Shown here in pieces: positions 17,592 through 26,139 of a DNA stretch of 64,000 nucleotides (the first letter of the stretch is position 1; every line of letters starts with the position of its first letter). Made by a program: the position numbers and the translations under genes. This DNA is from Streptococcus panodentis (GTDB taxonomy: Bacteria > Bacillota > Bacilli > Lactobacillales > Streptococcaceae). The notes beneath the pieces are model-generated. The model worked only from the letters and a program-made list of their open reading frames with translations. It did not search any database and had not been told where the DNA came from. The stretch is taken from contig NZ_QFAY01000004.1 in assembly GCF_017884005.1 (NCBI RefSeq), positions 70,761 to 134,760 of the forward strand, read 5' to 3'.

Positions 17592-18818
17592 ATGACACTG
17601 TATGTTTGTAAATATTTAGATGATAAGCAAGGTGTGGTCACTCTGGAGGTGGATGCACCGTCTCGGACAGACGCTGTCAACAGGATCCGCCTCAAAGGCA
17701 AGCCCATCAGCGTTGAAGAGAAGGTCATGGGCTCCAAGGAGATCAATCTCTTCCAAAGCAAGAAGATCAAGCTCAAGGACATCTCACTCTTCTGTAAGCA
17801 GATGTCCGTCATGCTCAACTCCGGTATCCCCCTCAACAATGCGGTGGATATCCTGGAGCAGCAGTCGGATGCCAAGAATCTCAAGGCCAGTCTGAAAATC
17901 ATCAGTAAGAGCCTGAAAGAAGGGAATCAGCTGTCCAAGGCCATGCTGGACCAGGAAGGGCTCTATCCCGATCTCCTGATCCGCATGATCCAGGCCGGTG
18001 AGAAGACCGGTAAGCTAGACGAGGTGCTGGAAAAGATGTCGGAGCACTACACCAAGGAGCTCAAGACCAGCCGGCAGATCCGCGGAGCTATGATCTACCC
18101 CGCAGTCCTGGCCTTTCTGGCTGTGGCTGCCGTTCTGGCCCTGCTCTATGTGGTTATCCCCAGCTTCTCAGGGATCTTTGAGCAGAGCGGCATGGCTATG
18201 CCGCTGCCGACGCGGATCGTCCTTGCTGCCAGCAACTTTGTCCGCTCTTACTGGTATATCCTCTTCGGCGTAGTAGGGCTTCTGGTCTTTCTCTTTCTGC
18301 GCTACCGCAGCACGGAGACGGGCCGCTACCAGCTGGACCAGCTCAAGCTCTGGCTGCCGGTCATCAAGGGGCCGATGCAGAAGATCATCACTGCCCGCTT
18401 TGCCAGCACGCTGGCCATTCTGACCAGCGCCGGTATTCCTCTGGTCGAGGCTATCGAGTCTGCGGCCGCAACGACCAATAATGCCGTCGTCATTGATAAG
18501 CTGAAAACAGCCAATGAAGGCCTGCAGAAAGGGGAGCGTCTGACAGGGATGATCGCCGCTACCGGCCTCTTCCCGCCGATGATGCTGTCCATGGTCAAGA
18601 TCGGTGAGGAGTCCGGCTCACTGGAGTCCATGCTCAATAAAACATCGGACTTTTATGAAGAAGAGCTGGAAACAGCCATCAAGCAGCTGCTTTCACTCTT
18701 GGAGCCAGCCATGATCATCGTCATGGGGGTCATCATCGGAGGTATCGTAGCTTCTGTCATGCTGCCAATGTTTGAACTGGCTCATGCTGTGGATGCAGGA
18801 TCTGGAGCTGACCAGTAG
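17592..18818 (+). CDS. pilG: Pilus platform protein PilG (PilC/GspF family)
   Basis: A 408-residue inner membrane platform protein. It has the two GspF domains: residues ~70-190 (KDISLFCKQMSVMLNSGIPL ... MIQAGEKTGKLDEVLEKMSEHY) and ~270-390 (RFASTLAILTSAGIPLVEAI ... MVKIGEESGSLESMLNKTSDFY). Three membrane segments are visible (AVLAFLAVAAVLALLYVVI, YILFGVVGLLVFLFL, AMIIVMGVIIGGIVASVML). It couples the ATPases to pilin insertion. It follows pilT by three bases. A large hairpin lies between it and the pilin genes. Confidence 0.96.
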   Translation: MTLYVCKYLDDKQGVVTLEVDAPSRTDAVNRIRLKGKPISVEEKVMGSKEINLFQSKKIKLKDISLFCKQMSVMLNSGIPLNNAVDILEQQSDAKNLKASLKIISKSLKEGNQLSKAMLDQEGLYPDLLIRMIQAGEKTGKLDEVLEKMSEHYTKELKTSRQIRGAMIYPAVLAFLAVAAVLALLYVVIPSFSGIFEQSGMAMPLPTRIVLAASNFVRSYWYILFGVVGLLVFLFLRYRSTETGRYQLDQLKLWLPVIKGPMQKIITARFASTLAILTSAGIPLVEAIESAAATTNNAVVIDKLKTANEGLQKGERLTGMIAATGLFPPMMLSMVKIGEESGSLESMLNKTSDFYEEELETAIKQLLSLLEPAMIIVMGVIIGGIVASVMLPMFELAHAVDAGSGADQ

Positions 18819-18891
18819 GAAGGTTTCAGAAAAGTTTAGGAGGTCGCAGGGCGGACCTGACCGTCTGCCTTGCTCATAAAATGTTAGGAAC

Positions 18892-18934
18892 TGTACCCCA
18901 GCTGGGAGTTTGTAGGGTCTCCCAGCAAGGTACA
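18892..18934 (+). promoter_or_regulatory. Hairpin between pilG and pilE1
   Basis: TGTACC (18892-18897) pairs with GGTACA (18929-18934) and GCTGGGAG (18901-18908) with CTCCCAGC (18919-18926). A second hairpin CGCCC/GGGCG follows at 18942-18955. There is no T run, so it looks like an attenuator, processing site or 5' stabiliser, not a simple terminator. Confidence 0.6.
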
Positions 18935-18999
18935 AAACAACCGCCCCTGTGGGCGAACATATTAAAAAAATATGAAAAAGAAATAGGAGAACTATTCAA

Positions 19000-19491
19000 A
19001 TGTTAAACAAATTGCAAAAATTCCGTCAGGACTTGAAGAAAAAAGGTAAAGGTTTTACCTTGGTCGAACTGATCGTCGTGATCATCATCATTGCGATTAT
19101 CGCAGCGGTAGCTATCCCAGCTATCACTTCATTCCAAGACAATGCACGCCGTTCACGTATCCAGTCTGAACACCGTGAACTGGTATCAGCGATTCAGTCT
19201 TATATCGGAGCGCAGGATGATCCATCAAATGTTAAGAATATCACGCTGGAACAGCTGGCACCATACATTTCAAAGAATGCTAAAGGCGATTCAAACAAGA
19301 TTGCAGATGCTTTGGCTAAGAATGACGGCGCTGCAGCCCATGAGATCAAAGGGACGGAATTAACTTCTACCTTTATTCCTTCTGGCAAAAAAACTGGTGA
19401 TGCAGGTGAGAAAAAATGGAAGTATGACTGGTCATCTAATGGGGTTAATACAACAGCTACAGCAAATAATAACGCTGGTGGTAACAATTAA
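19000..19491 (+). CDS. pilE1: Major type IV pilin PilE1
   Basis: A 163-residue prepilin. The class III signal peptide ends KKKGKG with cleavage before FTLVE; Glu5 and the hydrophobic helix LIVVIIIIAIIAAVAIPAI follow. The leader is 20 residues with many lysines, long for a type IVa prepilin. The C-terminal globular part is short and ends in TTATANNNAGGNN. It has no cysteines, so no disulfide-bonded D-region. A TAGGAG ribosome binding site precedes the ATG. First of three tandem copies; nearly identical to the third copy except for a short window around residues 125-145. Confidence 0.96.
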   Translation: MLNKLQKFRQDLKKKGKGFTLVELIVVIIIIAIIAAVAIPAITSFQDNARRSRIQSEHRELVSAIQSYIGAQDDPSNVKNITLEQLAPYISKNAKGDSNKIADALAKNDGAAAHEIKGTELTSTFIPSGKKTGDAGEKKWKYDWSSNGVNTTATANNNAGGNN

Positions 19492-19597
19492 TCATAATCA
19501 TCAAATCATCTAAGAAATGATGTATTAAAACCCTACATTTGAGAGATATTAAGAGGCTGCTCAGCAGCTATTATGAAAAAGAGTTAGGAGAAAATAA

Positions 19598-20056
19598 ATG
19601 TTAAACAAATTGCAAAAATTCCGTCAGGACTTGAAGAAAAAAGGCAAAGGTTTTACTTTGGTCGAGCTGATTGTCGTCATCATCATCATTGCGATTATCG
19701 CAGCGGTAGCCATTCCGGCGATCACTTCATTCCAAGACAATGCTCGTCGTTCACGGATTCAGTCTGAGCACCGTGAGCTGGTATCAGCGATTCAGTCTTA
19801 TATCGGGGCACAGGAAGATCCAGGAAACGTTACAAGCATCACTATTGAACAGTTAGCACCGTACATTGCTAAAAATGCCAAAGGTGATTCAACTAAAATT
19901 GTGGATGCTCTCGCAAAAAATGATAATGAGACAGCTCATAAAATTGATGGGACGACTTTGACTTCAACCTTCCATCCTTCAGGCGCAGGAACTGATAAAA
20001 CCAAGGACAAACATTGGTCATACAACTGGACATCAGGCGGTGCAAATACCAACTAG
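19598..20056 (+). CDS. pilE2: Major type IV pilin PilE2
   Basis: A 152-residue prepilin. Its first ~72 residues equal those of the two flanking copies, including leader, FTLVE site and helix. It then diverges (GAQEDPGNVTSITIEQLAPYI ... KWS-like HWSYNWTSGGANTN) and lacks the Asn-rich tail of the other two. A TAGGAG ribosome binding site is present. In S. sanguinis two PilE proteins are both major subunits in mixed filaments; the same is likely here. Spacers on both sides contain small GCTG/CAGC hairpins. Confidence 0.95.
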   Translation: MLNKLQKFRQDLKKKGKGFTLVELIVVIIIIAIIAAVAIPAITSFQDNARRSRIQSEHRELVSAIQSYIGAQEDPGNVTSITIEQLAPYIAKNAKGDSTKIVDALAKNDNETAHKIDGTTLTSTFHPSGAGTDKTKDKHWSYNWTSGGANTN

Positions 20057-20131
20057 TTTAGTCAGGTTCAAAAATTGAGCTGATAATCAGCAAAAACATA
20101 AATATAAAAAGAAAATAGGAGAACTATTCAA

Positions 20132-20620
20132 ATGTTAAACAAATTGCAAAAATTCCGTCAGGATTTGAAGAAAAAAGGTAAAGGTTTTACCTTGGTCGAA
20201 CTGATCGTCGTGATCATCATCATTGCGATTATCGCTGCTGTAGCCATTCCGGCTATCACTTCTTTCCAAGACAATGCTCGTCGTTCACGGATCCAGTCTG
20301 AACACCGTGAGCTGGTATCAGCGATTCAGTCTTATATCGGAGCGCAGGATGATCCATCAAATGTTAAGAATATCACGCTTGAACAGCTGGCACCATACAT
20401 TTCTAAAAATGCTAAAGGCGATTCAAATAAGATTGCAGATGCTTTGGCTAAGAATGACGGCGCTGCAGCCCATGAGATCAAAGGGACGGAATTAACTTCT
20501 ACCTTTAAACCATCAGGTGCCAAAGATGCTACAAACGATAAAGTATGGAAGTATGACTGGTCATCTAATGGAGTTAATACAACAGCTGCAGCAAATAATA
20601 ACGCTGGTGGTAACAATTAA
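20132..20620 (+). CDS. pilE3: Third major type IV pilin PilE
   Basis: A 162-residue prepilin. It equals pilE1 through residue ~124 and in the last 23 residues apart from one change; it differs in a 15-residue window (KPSGAKDATNDKVWK against IPSGKKTGDAGEKKWK). Ribosome binding site and upstream sequence AGGAGAACTATTCAA are the same as in pilE1, so the duplication includes the leader. The symbol pilE3 is my label for the third copy. Two strong hairpins follow the gene. Confidence 0.93.
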   Translation: MLNKLQKFRQDLKKKGKGFTLVELIVVIIIIAIIAAVAIPAITSFQDNARRSRIQSEHRELVSAIQSYIGAQDDPSNVKNITLEQLAPYISKNAKGDSNKIADALAKNDGAAAHEIKGTELTSTFKPSGAKDATNDKVWKYDWSSNGVNTTAAANNNAGGNN

Positions 20621-20659
20621 CCATAATCATCAAATCATTTTAAAAAATGATTTCTCTAT

Positions 20660-20725
20660 CCGACTGCTAGGGCAGTCGGATATTGCCAAAGTAGTTGTCA
20701 CTCTTTGACAACTATTTTGGCAATA
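20660..20725 (+). promoter_or_regulatory. Two hairpins after the pilE cluster
   Basis: CCGACTGC (20660-20667) pairs with GCAGTCGG (20672-20679). Next, 20681-20700 pairs with 20706-20725 over 20 positions with one G-U. No T run follows, and the next gene starts at 20755. The structures could protect the pilin message from 3' decay or reduce read-through to the minor pilins. Confidence 0.65.
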
Positions 20726-20754
20726 TCAAAAGGGAAATTTAGGAGATATTATCA

Positions 20755-21249
20755 ATGAAAGGAAAAAAAAGACAGGGATCGACCCTGCCCATGGTCATTG
20801 TGACTATCGTGCTGCTGGTGGCTATGATTGGGATTTTAGCCTCTATCGTGGATACTGGTCAGGTCCAGACCCAGCGCATGTACAGCTATCTCAAGGCTAA
20901 GTATGTAGCGACATCTGGCTCACAGCTGGCCTTGGGAGCTTACTTTGAAAACGAAGGAACCTCACCGCTTCTTGCAGAGTTTAGCAGAAGGGCACAGGGC
21001 CAATCGCAGACAACGACTCCTGTCACCTCCACCCATACCTTTAAGGATGGCGGTACAGCTGATATTGAGATGAATGGAGCTTTTGATCAAGGAAGCCGAG
21101 ACTCAGAAAATTATAATATCACCATCAAGTCCAAGTCTAAGCTGCCCGGCAGTGAGGACTACTATGAGCATGTCGTGATTTTCAACTGGGCAACCAGAGG
21201 AATCCGCTCAGAACAGGGGCATCTGGTCTCGGTTCAGAAGCAAAAATAG
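20755..21249 (+). CDS. pilA: Minor pilin PilA-like, lacking Glu5
   Basis: A 164-residue prepilin-like protein. The N-terminus MKGKKRQGSTLPMVIVTIVL has a short basic leader, Gly at the cleavage position, and then STLPMV, with no Glu at position 5 of the mature form. This fits the noncanonical minor pilin PilA of S. sanguinis and PilX/GspK-like starter pilins. The globular part is small (TFKDGGTADIEMNGAF). It is followed after nine bases by the vWA pilin, with which it likely forms the pilus tip complex. Symbol by gene order and features. Confidence 0.75.
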   Translation: MKGKKRQGSTLPMVIVTIVLLVAMIGILASIVDTGQVQTQRMYSYLKAKYVATSGSQLALGAYFENEGTSPLLAEFSRRAQGQSQTTTPVTSTHTFKDGGTADIEMNGAFDQGSRDSENYNITIKSKSKLPGSEDYYEHVVIFNWATRGIRSEQGHLVSVQKQK

Positions 21250-21258
21250 GTAGAAAAG

Positions 21259-22635
21259 ATGAAGAAATTACGAAAAGGGTTTACCCTAGCCGAGATGGTT
21301 ATGGCTATCATGCTGATGAGCATGATAGCGGTCATTATCGGGATTATATTTAACACCATGTTTTCCAGTCGGGAGTTGATCGAGCGGGAAGCCAGCATCC
21401 AGTCTGAGATGCGGACCTCCATGCAGTATGTAGACCGAACTGTTGCCAAGGCCACCTCGGTCTTTATCCTGGATGACAGTAAGTTTAAGGGCGGCAAGGA
21501 AGGGCTGACCAAAGATTGGAGTTATATCGGCCTTTCGGCTGATGGCAAGAAAGTGCTCAACTATGTCTGGAATAAGCAAAAACAGGACTGGGATATCAGT
21601 GAGCTGGGGAGCAAATCCCTCTATAATATGAAGCTGGATCTGGAGTTTAAGACCGACGGTGCGGCTTATCAAGATAATCGCCTAATCAATTACAATCTGA
21701 CCGGGCGCTATCCTGACACCAACAGTAAGCTTTCTATTGATACCGCTATTTCTGCTCTCAATACCAAGCAGGTCTTTTCTAAGGTTGCAAAAGGCAAGAA
21801 AGGGATTGCTCTGGCTTATCGGAACGATCCTATCGAAGGACAGATGAATATTGCTGTTTCTTTTGTTTTTGATATTTCTGGCTCTATGAGAGGGGCTCTA
21901 AATGCAGCTAATGCTACTACTCAAAATCCAAGTCGCATGAACATACTAAAGAATAAGGCTGCAATCATGATTGATGAATTGCAAAGCATCGGGAATGTCA
22001 GTGTGAATTTGACAACTTTTTCAACTACTGGCGGATACTGGCAAGCAGCTTTTTCTCAACTGGACAAAGAAGCTGCTACTATAAAAAAGAGTATCTCTAA
22101 GATGGATTCAGATGGTGGGGTAACCAATCCTGGTGATGGCTTACGTTATGGGATGGTCAGCCTGCAGAAACAAAGTGCCCAGCTTAAGTATGTGGTACTA
22201 TTGACAGATGGGGTGCCGAATGCTTATTTGGTTAACCAACAAGGTCAAGCTGGAGGCCTTAATATTCAGAGAAATGGAATTCAGCATTTTAATAATATTT
22301 TGTTTGAACTTTCACCGGATGTCCCAGCTAACTTTAATTATAATCGCCTTGGATATGACTATACTTCTCGTATCCCAGAAATACGGAATGAATCTATAAA
22401 TTACGCTGGCGCGGTATCTAAGACTTTTGGTGCTGGTATTAAACGGGTCAATGTGATTGGTTTTTCTGGCGTGCAGTCTGAGATAGCTTATGGTCAAGCT
22501 TTGACGGATAAAATTGCCGAAGGAAGTATGGAAACCAAATATGTATCTGCTACTAACGAAGCAGCTCTTCAGCAGACCTTTTCAGATATCAAGAAGCAAA
22601 TCCAGCAGGACCTTTGGTTTGTATCCGGACCGTAG
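21259..22635 (+). CDS. pilB: Modular minor pilin with vWA domain, PilB-like
   Basis: A 458-residue prepilin with canonical cleavage site KGFTLAEMV. Residues ~1-190 are pilin module; from ~200 a von Willebrand factor A domain follows. The MIDAS is visible as VFDISGSM (DxSxS), a threonine in LTTFSTTGG and the late aspartate in VVLLTDGVPNAY. It probably sits at the filament tip as a metal-dependent adhesin. In S. sanguinis PilB binds host glycoproteins and drives adhesion; that role is taken from the family. Gene order pilA-pilB-pilC supports the name. Confidence 0.9.
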   Translation: MKKLRKGFTLAEMVMAIMLMSMIAVIIGIIFNTMFSSRELIEREASIQSEMRTSMQYVDRTVAKATSVFILDDSKFKGGKEGLTKDWSYIGLSADGKKVLNYVWNKQKQDWDISELGSKSLYNMKLDLEFKTDGAAYQDNRLINYNLTGRYPDTNSKLSIDTAISALNTKQVFSKVAKGKKGIALAYRNDPIEGQMNIAVSFVFDISGSMRGALNAANATTQNPSRMNILKNKAAIMIDELQSIGNVSVNLTTFSTTGGYWQAAFSQLDKEAATIKKSISKMDSDGGVTNPGDGLRYGMVSLQKQSAQLKYVVLLTDGVPNAYLVNQQGQAGGLNIQRNGIQHFNNILFELSPDVPANFNYNRLGYDYTSRIPEIRNESINYAGAVSKTFGAGIKRVNVIGFSGVQSEIAYGQALTDKIAEGSMETKYVSATNEAALQQTFSDIKKQIQQDLWFVSGP

Positions 22636-22647
22636 AAAGGAAGAGCG

Positions 22648-24105
22648 ATGAAAGGTAGAAAAAAACACAAGGGGTTCACCTTGGTAGAGGTTTTGATTTC
22701 CCTAGTGCTCATAGGAGTCATTACAGCTGGCCTTTTGACTTTCTTTGCAGGCAGTTTTGAGAATATTCTCCGTCAGCGGGGTCAAAACACGACCAACTTT
22801 GATATTCAGGAGTCTTTTGAAACTCAGCTGGCTGACATCAAGAAAAACGGCGGTCATGGTACAGAGGTAGAGACCTTTACCTATCGTGTCGGTAATAACA
22901 GCCAAAGCGTCAATGTCACAGGCCAAACCTTGTCCTATAAAGATAATAAGGTCAAGAATATCCATCTCTTTGCAGCCAATGCCAAAGAGATTCCGCTGGA
23001 TATTCCTAATGATCTGCAGGTTGAAATACCAAATGCCAAGCGCTACTATTATGTTGGACAGTCAACTCCGGGTGGAAAGGTGGGGCTGAAAGATGACCAA
23101 CAGAGCAGCAAGACCAGAATTTACACAGAGTCTGGCTGGTTTCTTAGTGACCGCAGTATCGGGAATGACAAACCAGGAATCGTTCCAGTTGGAAACATTG
23201 GCAGCTTTGGTGACGGAATCGTTTCTCAGACAGTTTTTCCGACAATGCCAGATGATTTTCGTCAGATAACTAAACAAGACAGCGGGCGGCAGATTACGGA
23301 TGAGATGCGGGGCCGTTACCTGACCTTTGCGGCTCGGGCAATCAACTCATACGGTCGTGTCGGCAACTATCAAGAAGCTGAGCGCATCTGGGTTATGGGG
23401 CTGCCCCTGACTGGCAATCTGCGGCTTCATACGGATGCTGACTTAGCCCTGCTCAAAAACGGCAACAGTACAACAAGGATTCCAACAAGCGAACAAGCTT
23501 ACACCAATACAGAGGTTCGTGATTACTTTAATAACACCCTGTATGGCGGAACTATTCCAGTACTTAATTACTATGACGGAACCATTAAACAAGCCCGTCA
23601 GCTGATTGCCCTTGACGGTAACACCATGCAGTTCAGCAATCATAATTTTAATAACGGTTATACGACTTCCATCTTGATTGGCAACCGCCAGCAGACAGGT
23701 CCTCTCCTGACCTATAAGTTGGACAACAGCTTGACTTGGGGCCTGAACTTGGAAAGTGATGGCAGAATTGCTGTTAAGGCAGTAGATACAACCGCAGCCA
23801 ATAACGGTGGTCAGGAGTTTGTGCAAAATATTAAGCTGGATTACACAAAAGATAATTCCATTCAGGTGCGGACTTCGGTGAAAAATGGTGTTTTGGGCAT
23901 TGAGGTCTTTGTTAATGGACAAGCAGCTTACAACAAAACGCTTGCATTAAGGGTTGGCCAAACAACACACAATATCAATAACGGTCAGATCATTTTTGGC
24001 GGCAATACTTATATCAATGAATTTGCTGTCTATACGCAAAGTTTGAGCGACAGCAATATACAAAAGCTTGCAGAATATTTCAGAGATAAGTACAAAGCAA
24101 GCTGA
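22648..24105 (+). CDS. pilC: Modular minor pilin with lectin-like domain, PilC-like
   Basis: A 485-residue prepilin with cleavage site KHKGFTLVEVLISL. The pilin module covers roughly residues 1-250. The C-terminal ~200 residues (from about TVRDYFNNTLYGGTIP-type region to the end) look like a LamG/concanavalin-type jelly roll: IALDGNTMQFSNHNF, TSILIGNRQQTGPLLTY, NSIQVRTSVKNGVLGIEVFV and IIFGGNTYINEFAVYTQSL, the last being a typical LamG closing strand. It likely binds glycans at the pilus tip. It starts 12 bases after pilB. Confidence 0.85.
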   Translation: MKGRKKHKGFTLVEVLISLVLIGVITAGLLTFFAGSFENILRQRGQNTTNFDIQESFETQLADIKKNGGHGTEVETFTYRVGNNSQSVNVTGQTLSYKDNKVKNIHLFAANAKEIPLDIPNDLQVEIPNAKRYYYVGQSTPGGKVGLKDDQQSSKTRIYTESGWFLSDRSIGNDKPGIVPVGNIGSFGDGIVSQTVFPTMPDDFRQITKQDSGRQITDEMRGRYLTFAARAINSYGRVGNYQEAERIWVMGLPLTGNLRLHTDADLALLKNGNSTTRIPTSEQAYTNTEVRDYFNNTLYGGTIPVLNYYDGTIKQARQLIALDGNTMQFSNHNFNNGYTTSILIGNRQQTGPLLTYKLDNSLTWGLNLESDGRIAVKAVDTTAANNGGQEFVQNIKLDYTKDNSIQVRTSVKNGVLGIEVFVNGQAAYNKTLALRVGQTTHNINNGQIIFGGNTYINEFAVYTQSLSDSNIQKLAEYFRDKYKAS

Positions 24106-24145
24106 GAGGAAAAGTTTTTAGGAAAATAAGGGAGATTAGGAGATT

Positions 24146-25579
24146 ATGGCAAAAAGTATGTTTTCGTCCAAACGGCACAGAAACGTTGAAGACGAGCAGG
24201 ATGATGTGAAAAAAGATTCCTTTTTAGGAAAGCTCAATAAACCGCTCTTTTCGTCCAAGGGAAAGAACAGCAAGGGCCGCCTGTCCATTCAGGGAGTGGA
24301 GATCAAGGCTGATGACCGGCAGGATGACTTTGACGATGAGGTGCAGCCAGCAGCAAAGGGCAGTTTTCTGACCAAGCTCAATAAACCGCTCTTTAGCAAG
24401 AATGCCGATATTGATGAGGGAGATGCGGCACCGGCTAAATCCGGCCGCCGCTCGCTCTTTTCTAAGAAAAGCGGCAGCGGGGTGTCTGTACCGGCTGTCC
24501 GTGCGCACGCGCCTTATACCATGTTTGGCAAGCCCATCAAGGGCAATCTCATGGCCATTGACTTTAATGACGAAGCGGTCTATCTGGTCGTAGCCAGACA
24601 GAAGCGCCAGGAGCTGGAGATTATCAAGATGGCTTCTGCCGGCCTGCCGGAAGGGGTCGTTCTCAACAGCGAGATCGTAGACCCGATTACACTGAAAGAT
24701 GTCATCAGCGACCTGATGGAAGAGCATTCCATCACGGCTAAGTATGCTTTCTTTGCGCTGGGCAATACCAATATCATCGCCCGTTCGGTCGATGTGGCAG
24801 CCAGCGTCCAAAGCGATGAAGATATTGAGGGGCTGGTCTCTTATGAGCTGCAGCAATACCTGGATATCGATCCGACAGCTTATGTCATCCAGTTTCAGGA
24901 GCAGGAGACAGGCGCTGACCTTGCTTTTCCGGGAGATACGGAGACCCGCTCTCTCATGGTCTATGCTGTGCCAAAAGGGGTGGTCGAGCAGTATCTGAAC
25001 TTGGCCAGCAGCCTCAAGCTGACCCCCTATGTCTTTGACCTTCAGTCCAATACCTTTGAAAAGTGGCTGGAGCGGGTACAGGCCATCAATAACCGGGCTA
25101 AGAAGCTGACCCAGCAAAATATCGGGATGGTGCATCTGAGCAAGACCTTTATCGGGGTTTACCTTTATTCTGAGGGCAAGTTTGTCACCAGCAACTACCT
25201 CAACCGAGGCTACAGCGATATTCTGCACTATGCTGACGATGCCAGCCTGCTGCAAAAGCTGACAGCTCTGGCCTCAGATGAGCTGGACACCGGTCTGCTC
25301 AAGCAGGCCCTGGATGAGTGGCTGGCAGATGCCAAGAGCCATATTCTCAATACGGAGAACTTCTTCAGCGGATCAACCGGTCAGACCATCGACAGTTTCT
25401 ATGTCTTTGGTGATCAGGACATCTGCTGGCAGCTGTCTTCAATCCTGAAGTCCAATATGAATCGGGATTTTGTATCCATTGACAGTGTGGATTATGAAAA
25501 TGTATTGTGGGAGGGAACAGCCGAATTTAATGCTGAGTTTATTCCAGCCACAGCCATGTTGATTAGGAGAGCAAATTAA
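24146..25579 (+). CDS. pilM: Pilus alignment protein PilM with N-terminal repeats
   Basis: A 477-residue actin-like protein; PilM of Gram-negatives is near 350. The actin-like core begins around residue 130 (KGNLMAIDFNDEAVYLVVARQ) and includes GVVLNSEIVDPITLKDVISDL and LSKTFIGVYLYSEGKFVTSNYLNRGY. The extra ~125 N-terminal residues are charged and carry repeated LNKPLFS(S)K units near residues 28-40 and 77-88, plus a shorter RSLFSKK near 104. It connects the cytoplasmic motor to PilN. The stop codon overlaps the pilN start by one base. Confidence 0.88.
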   Translation: MAKSMFSSKRHRNVEDEQDDVKKDSFLGKLNKPLFSSKGKNSKGRLSIQGVEIKADDRQDDFDDEVQPAAKGSFLTKLNKPLFSKNADIDEGDAAPAKSGRRSLFSKKSGSGVSVPAVRAHAPYTMFGKPIKGNLMAIDFNDEAVYLVVARQKRQELEIIKMASAGLPEGVVLNSEIVDPITLKDVISDLMEEHSITAKYAFFALGNTNIIARSVDVAASVQSDEDIEGLVSYELQQYLDIDPTAYVIQFQEQETGADLAFPGDTETRSLMVYAVPKGVVEQYLNLASSLKLTPYVFDLQSNTFEKWLERVQAINNRAKKLTQQNIGMVHLSKTFIGVYLYSEGKFVTSNYLNRGYSDILHYADDASLLQKLTALASDELDTGLLKQALDEWLADAKSHILNTENFFSGSTGQTIDSFYVFGDQDICWQLSSILKSNMNRDFVSIDSVDYENVLWEGTAEFNAEFIPATAMLIRRAN

Positions 25580-26139
25580 TGATTAGGAGAGATTTAAACT
25601 ACTTTTCAAAATATCATGTGGCACCGGCCAAGACCAGTCCCTTGAAGCTGGCGGCCATATCCGGTTTCACAGCCATTGTTACTATTATGATTCTGCTGAT
25701 TGGCTACTTCCAGTTCAGCAGCATGCACTATCAGAGTGAGATTGACCGGGCAGAGCAGATCCTGAAAAGTCCGGAGTTGGCTCAGGAGCTCAAGTCTATC
25801 TCTGAGACGGAGAGCAAGATTGCTACAGTCAAAAACGATCAGGCCCTCTTTGGCAGTCTGGAAGGCGACTTCCGCCGGCTACACCGGGTCAACCAGGCCT
25901 TTATGAACTTCCTCAACAAAAATGTCACGCGTAATCTGGTCTTTGACGACATTAAGATTAACTATGACAATGTCGAAATCAATGGTTCGGCTCAGGAGCA
26001 TCTGTCTATCGCTAAGTTCGAAGAAGAGCTGCGCAAGTCTGATAAGTTTAATCAAATTTTTATCAGCAATATTACTCATGAGGACGAAGTATACAAGTTT
26101 AACATTAAAATTTTGACGAAGGATGTAGATTTTAAATGA
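25579..26139 (+). CDS. pilN: Pilus assembly protein PilN
   Basis: A 186-residue bitopic membrane protein. The short cytoplasmic N-terminus MIRRDLNYFSKYH takes the place of the PilM-binding INLLP-type motif. One membrane helix (AAISGFTAIVTIMILLIGYFQF) follows, then coiled coil and a small ferredoxin-like domain with LVFDDIKINYDNVEINGSAQE. It forms the PilMNO alignment complex with its neighbours. The start overlaps pilM and the end overlaps pilO by four bases. Confidence 0.88.
   Translation: MIRRDLNYFSKYHVAPAKTSPLKLAAISGFTAIVTIMILLIGYFQFSSMHYQSEIDRAEQILKSPELAQELKSISETESKIATVKNDQALFGSLEGDFRRLHRVNQAFMNFLNKNVTRNLVFDDIKINYDNVEINGSAQEHLSIAKFEEELRKSDKFNQIFISNITHEDEVYKFNIKILTKDVDFK

Noticed and set aside
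24224..25255. 343-codon minus-strand frame opposite pilM
   Set aside because: Antisense shadow of pilM; no ribosome binding site and no recognisable product, while pilM is clear.
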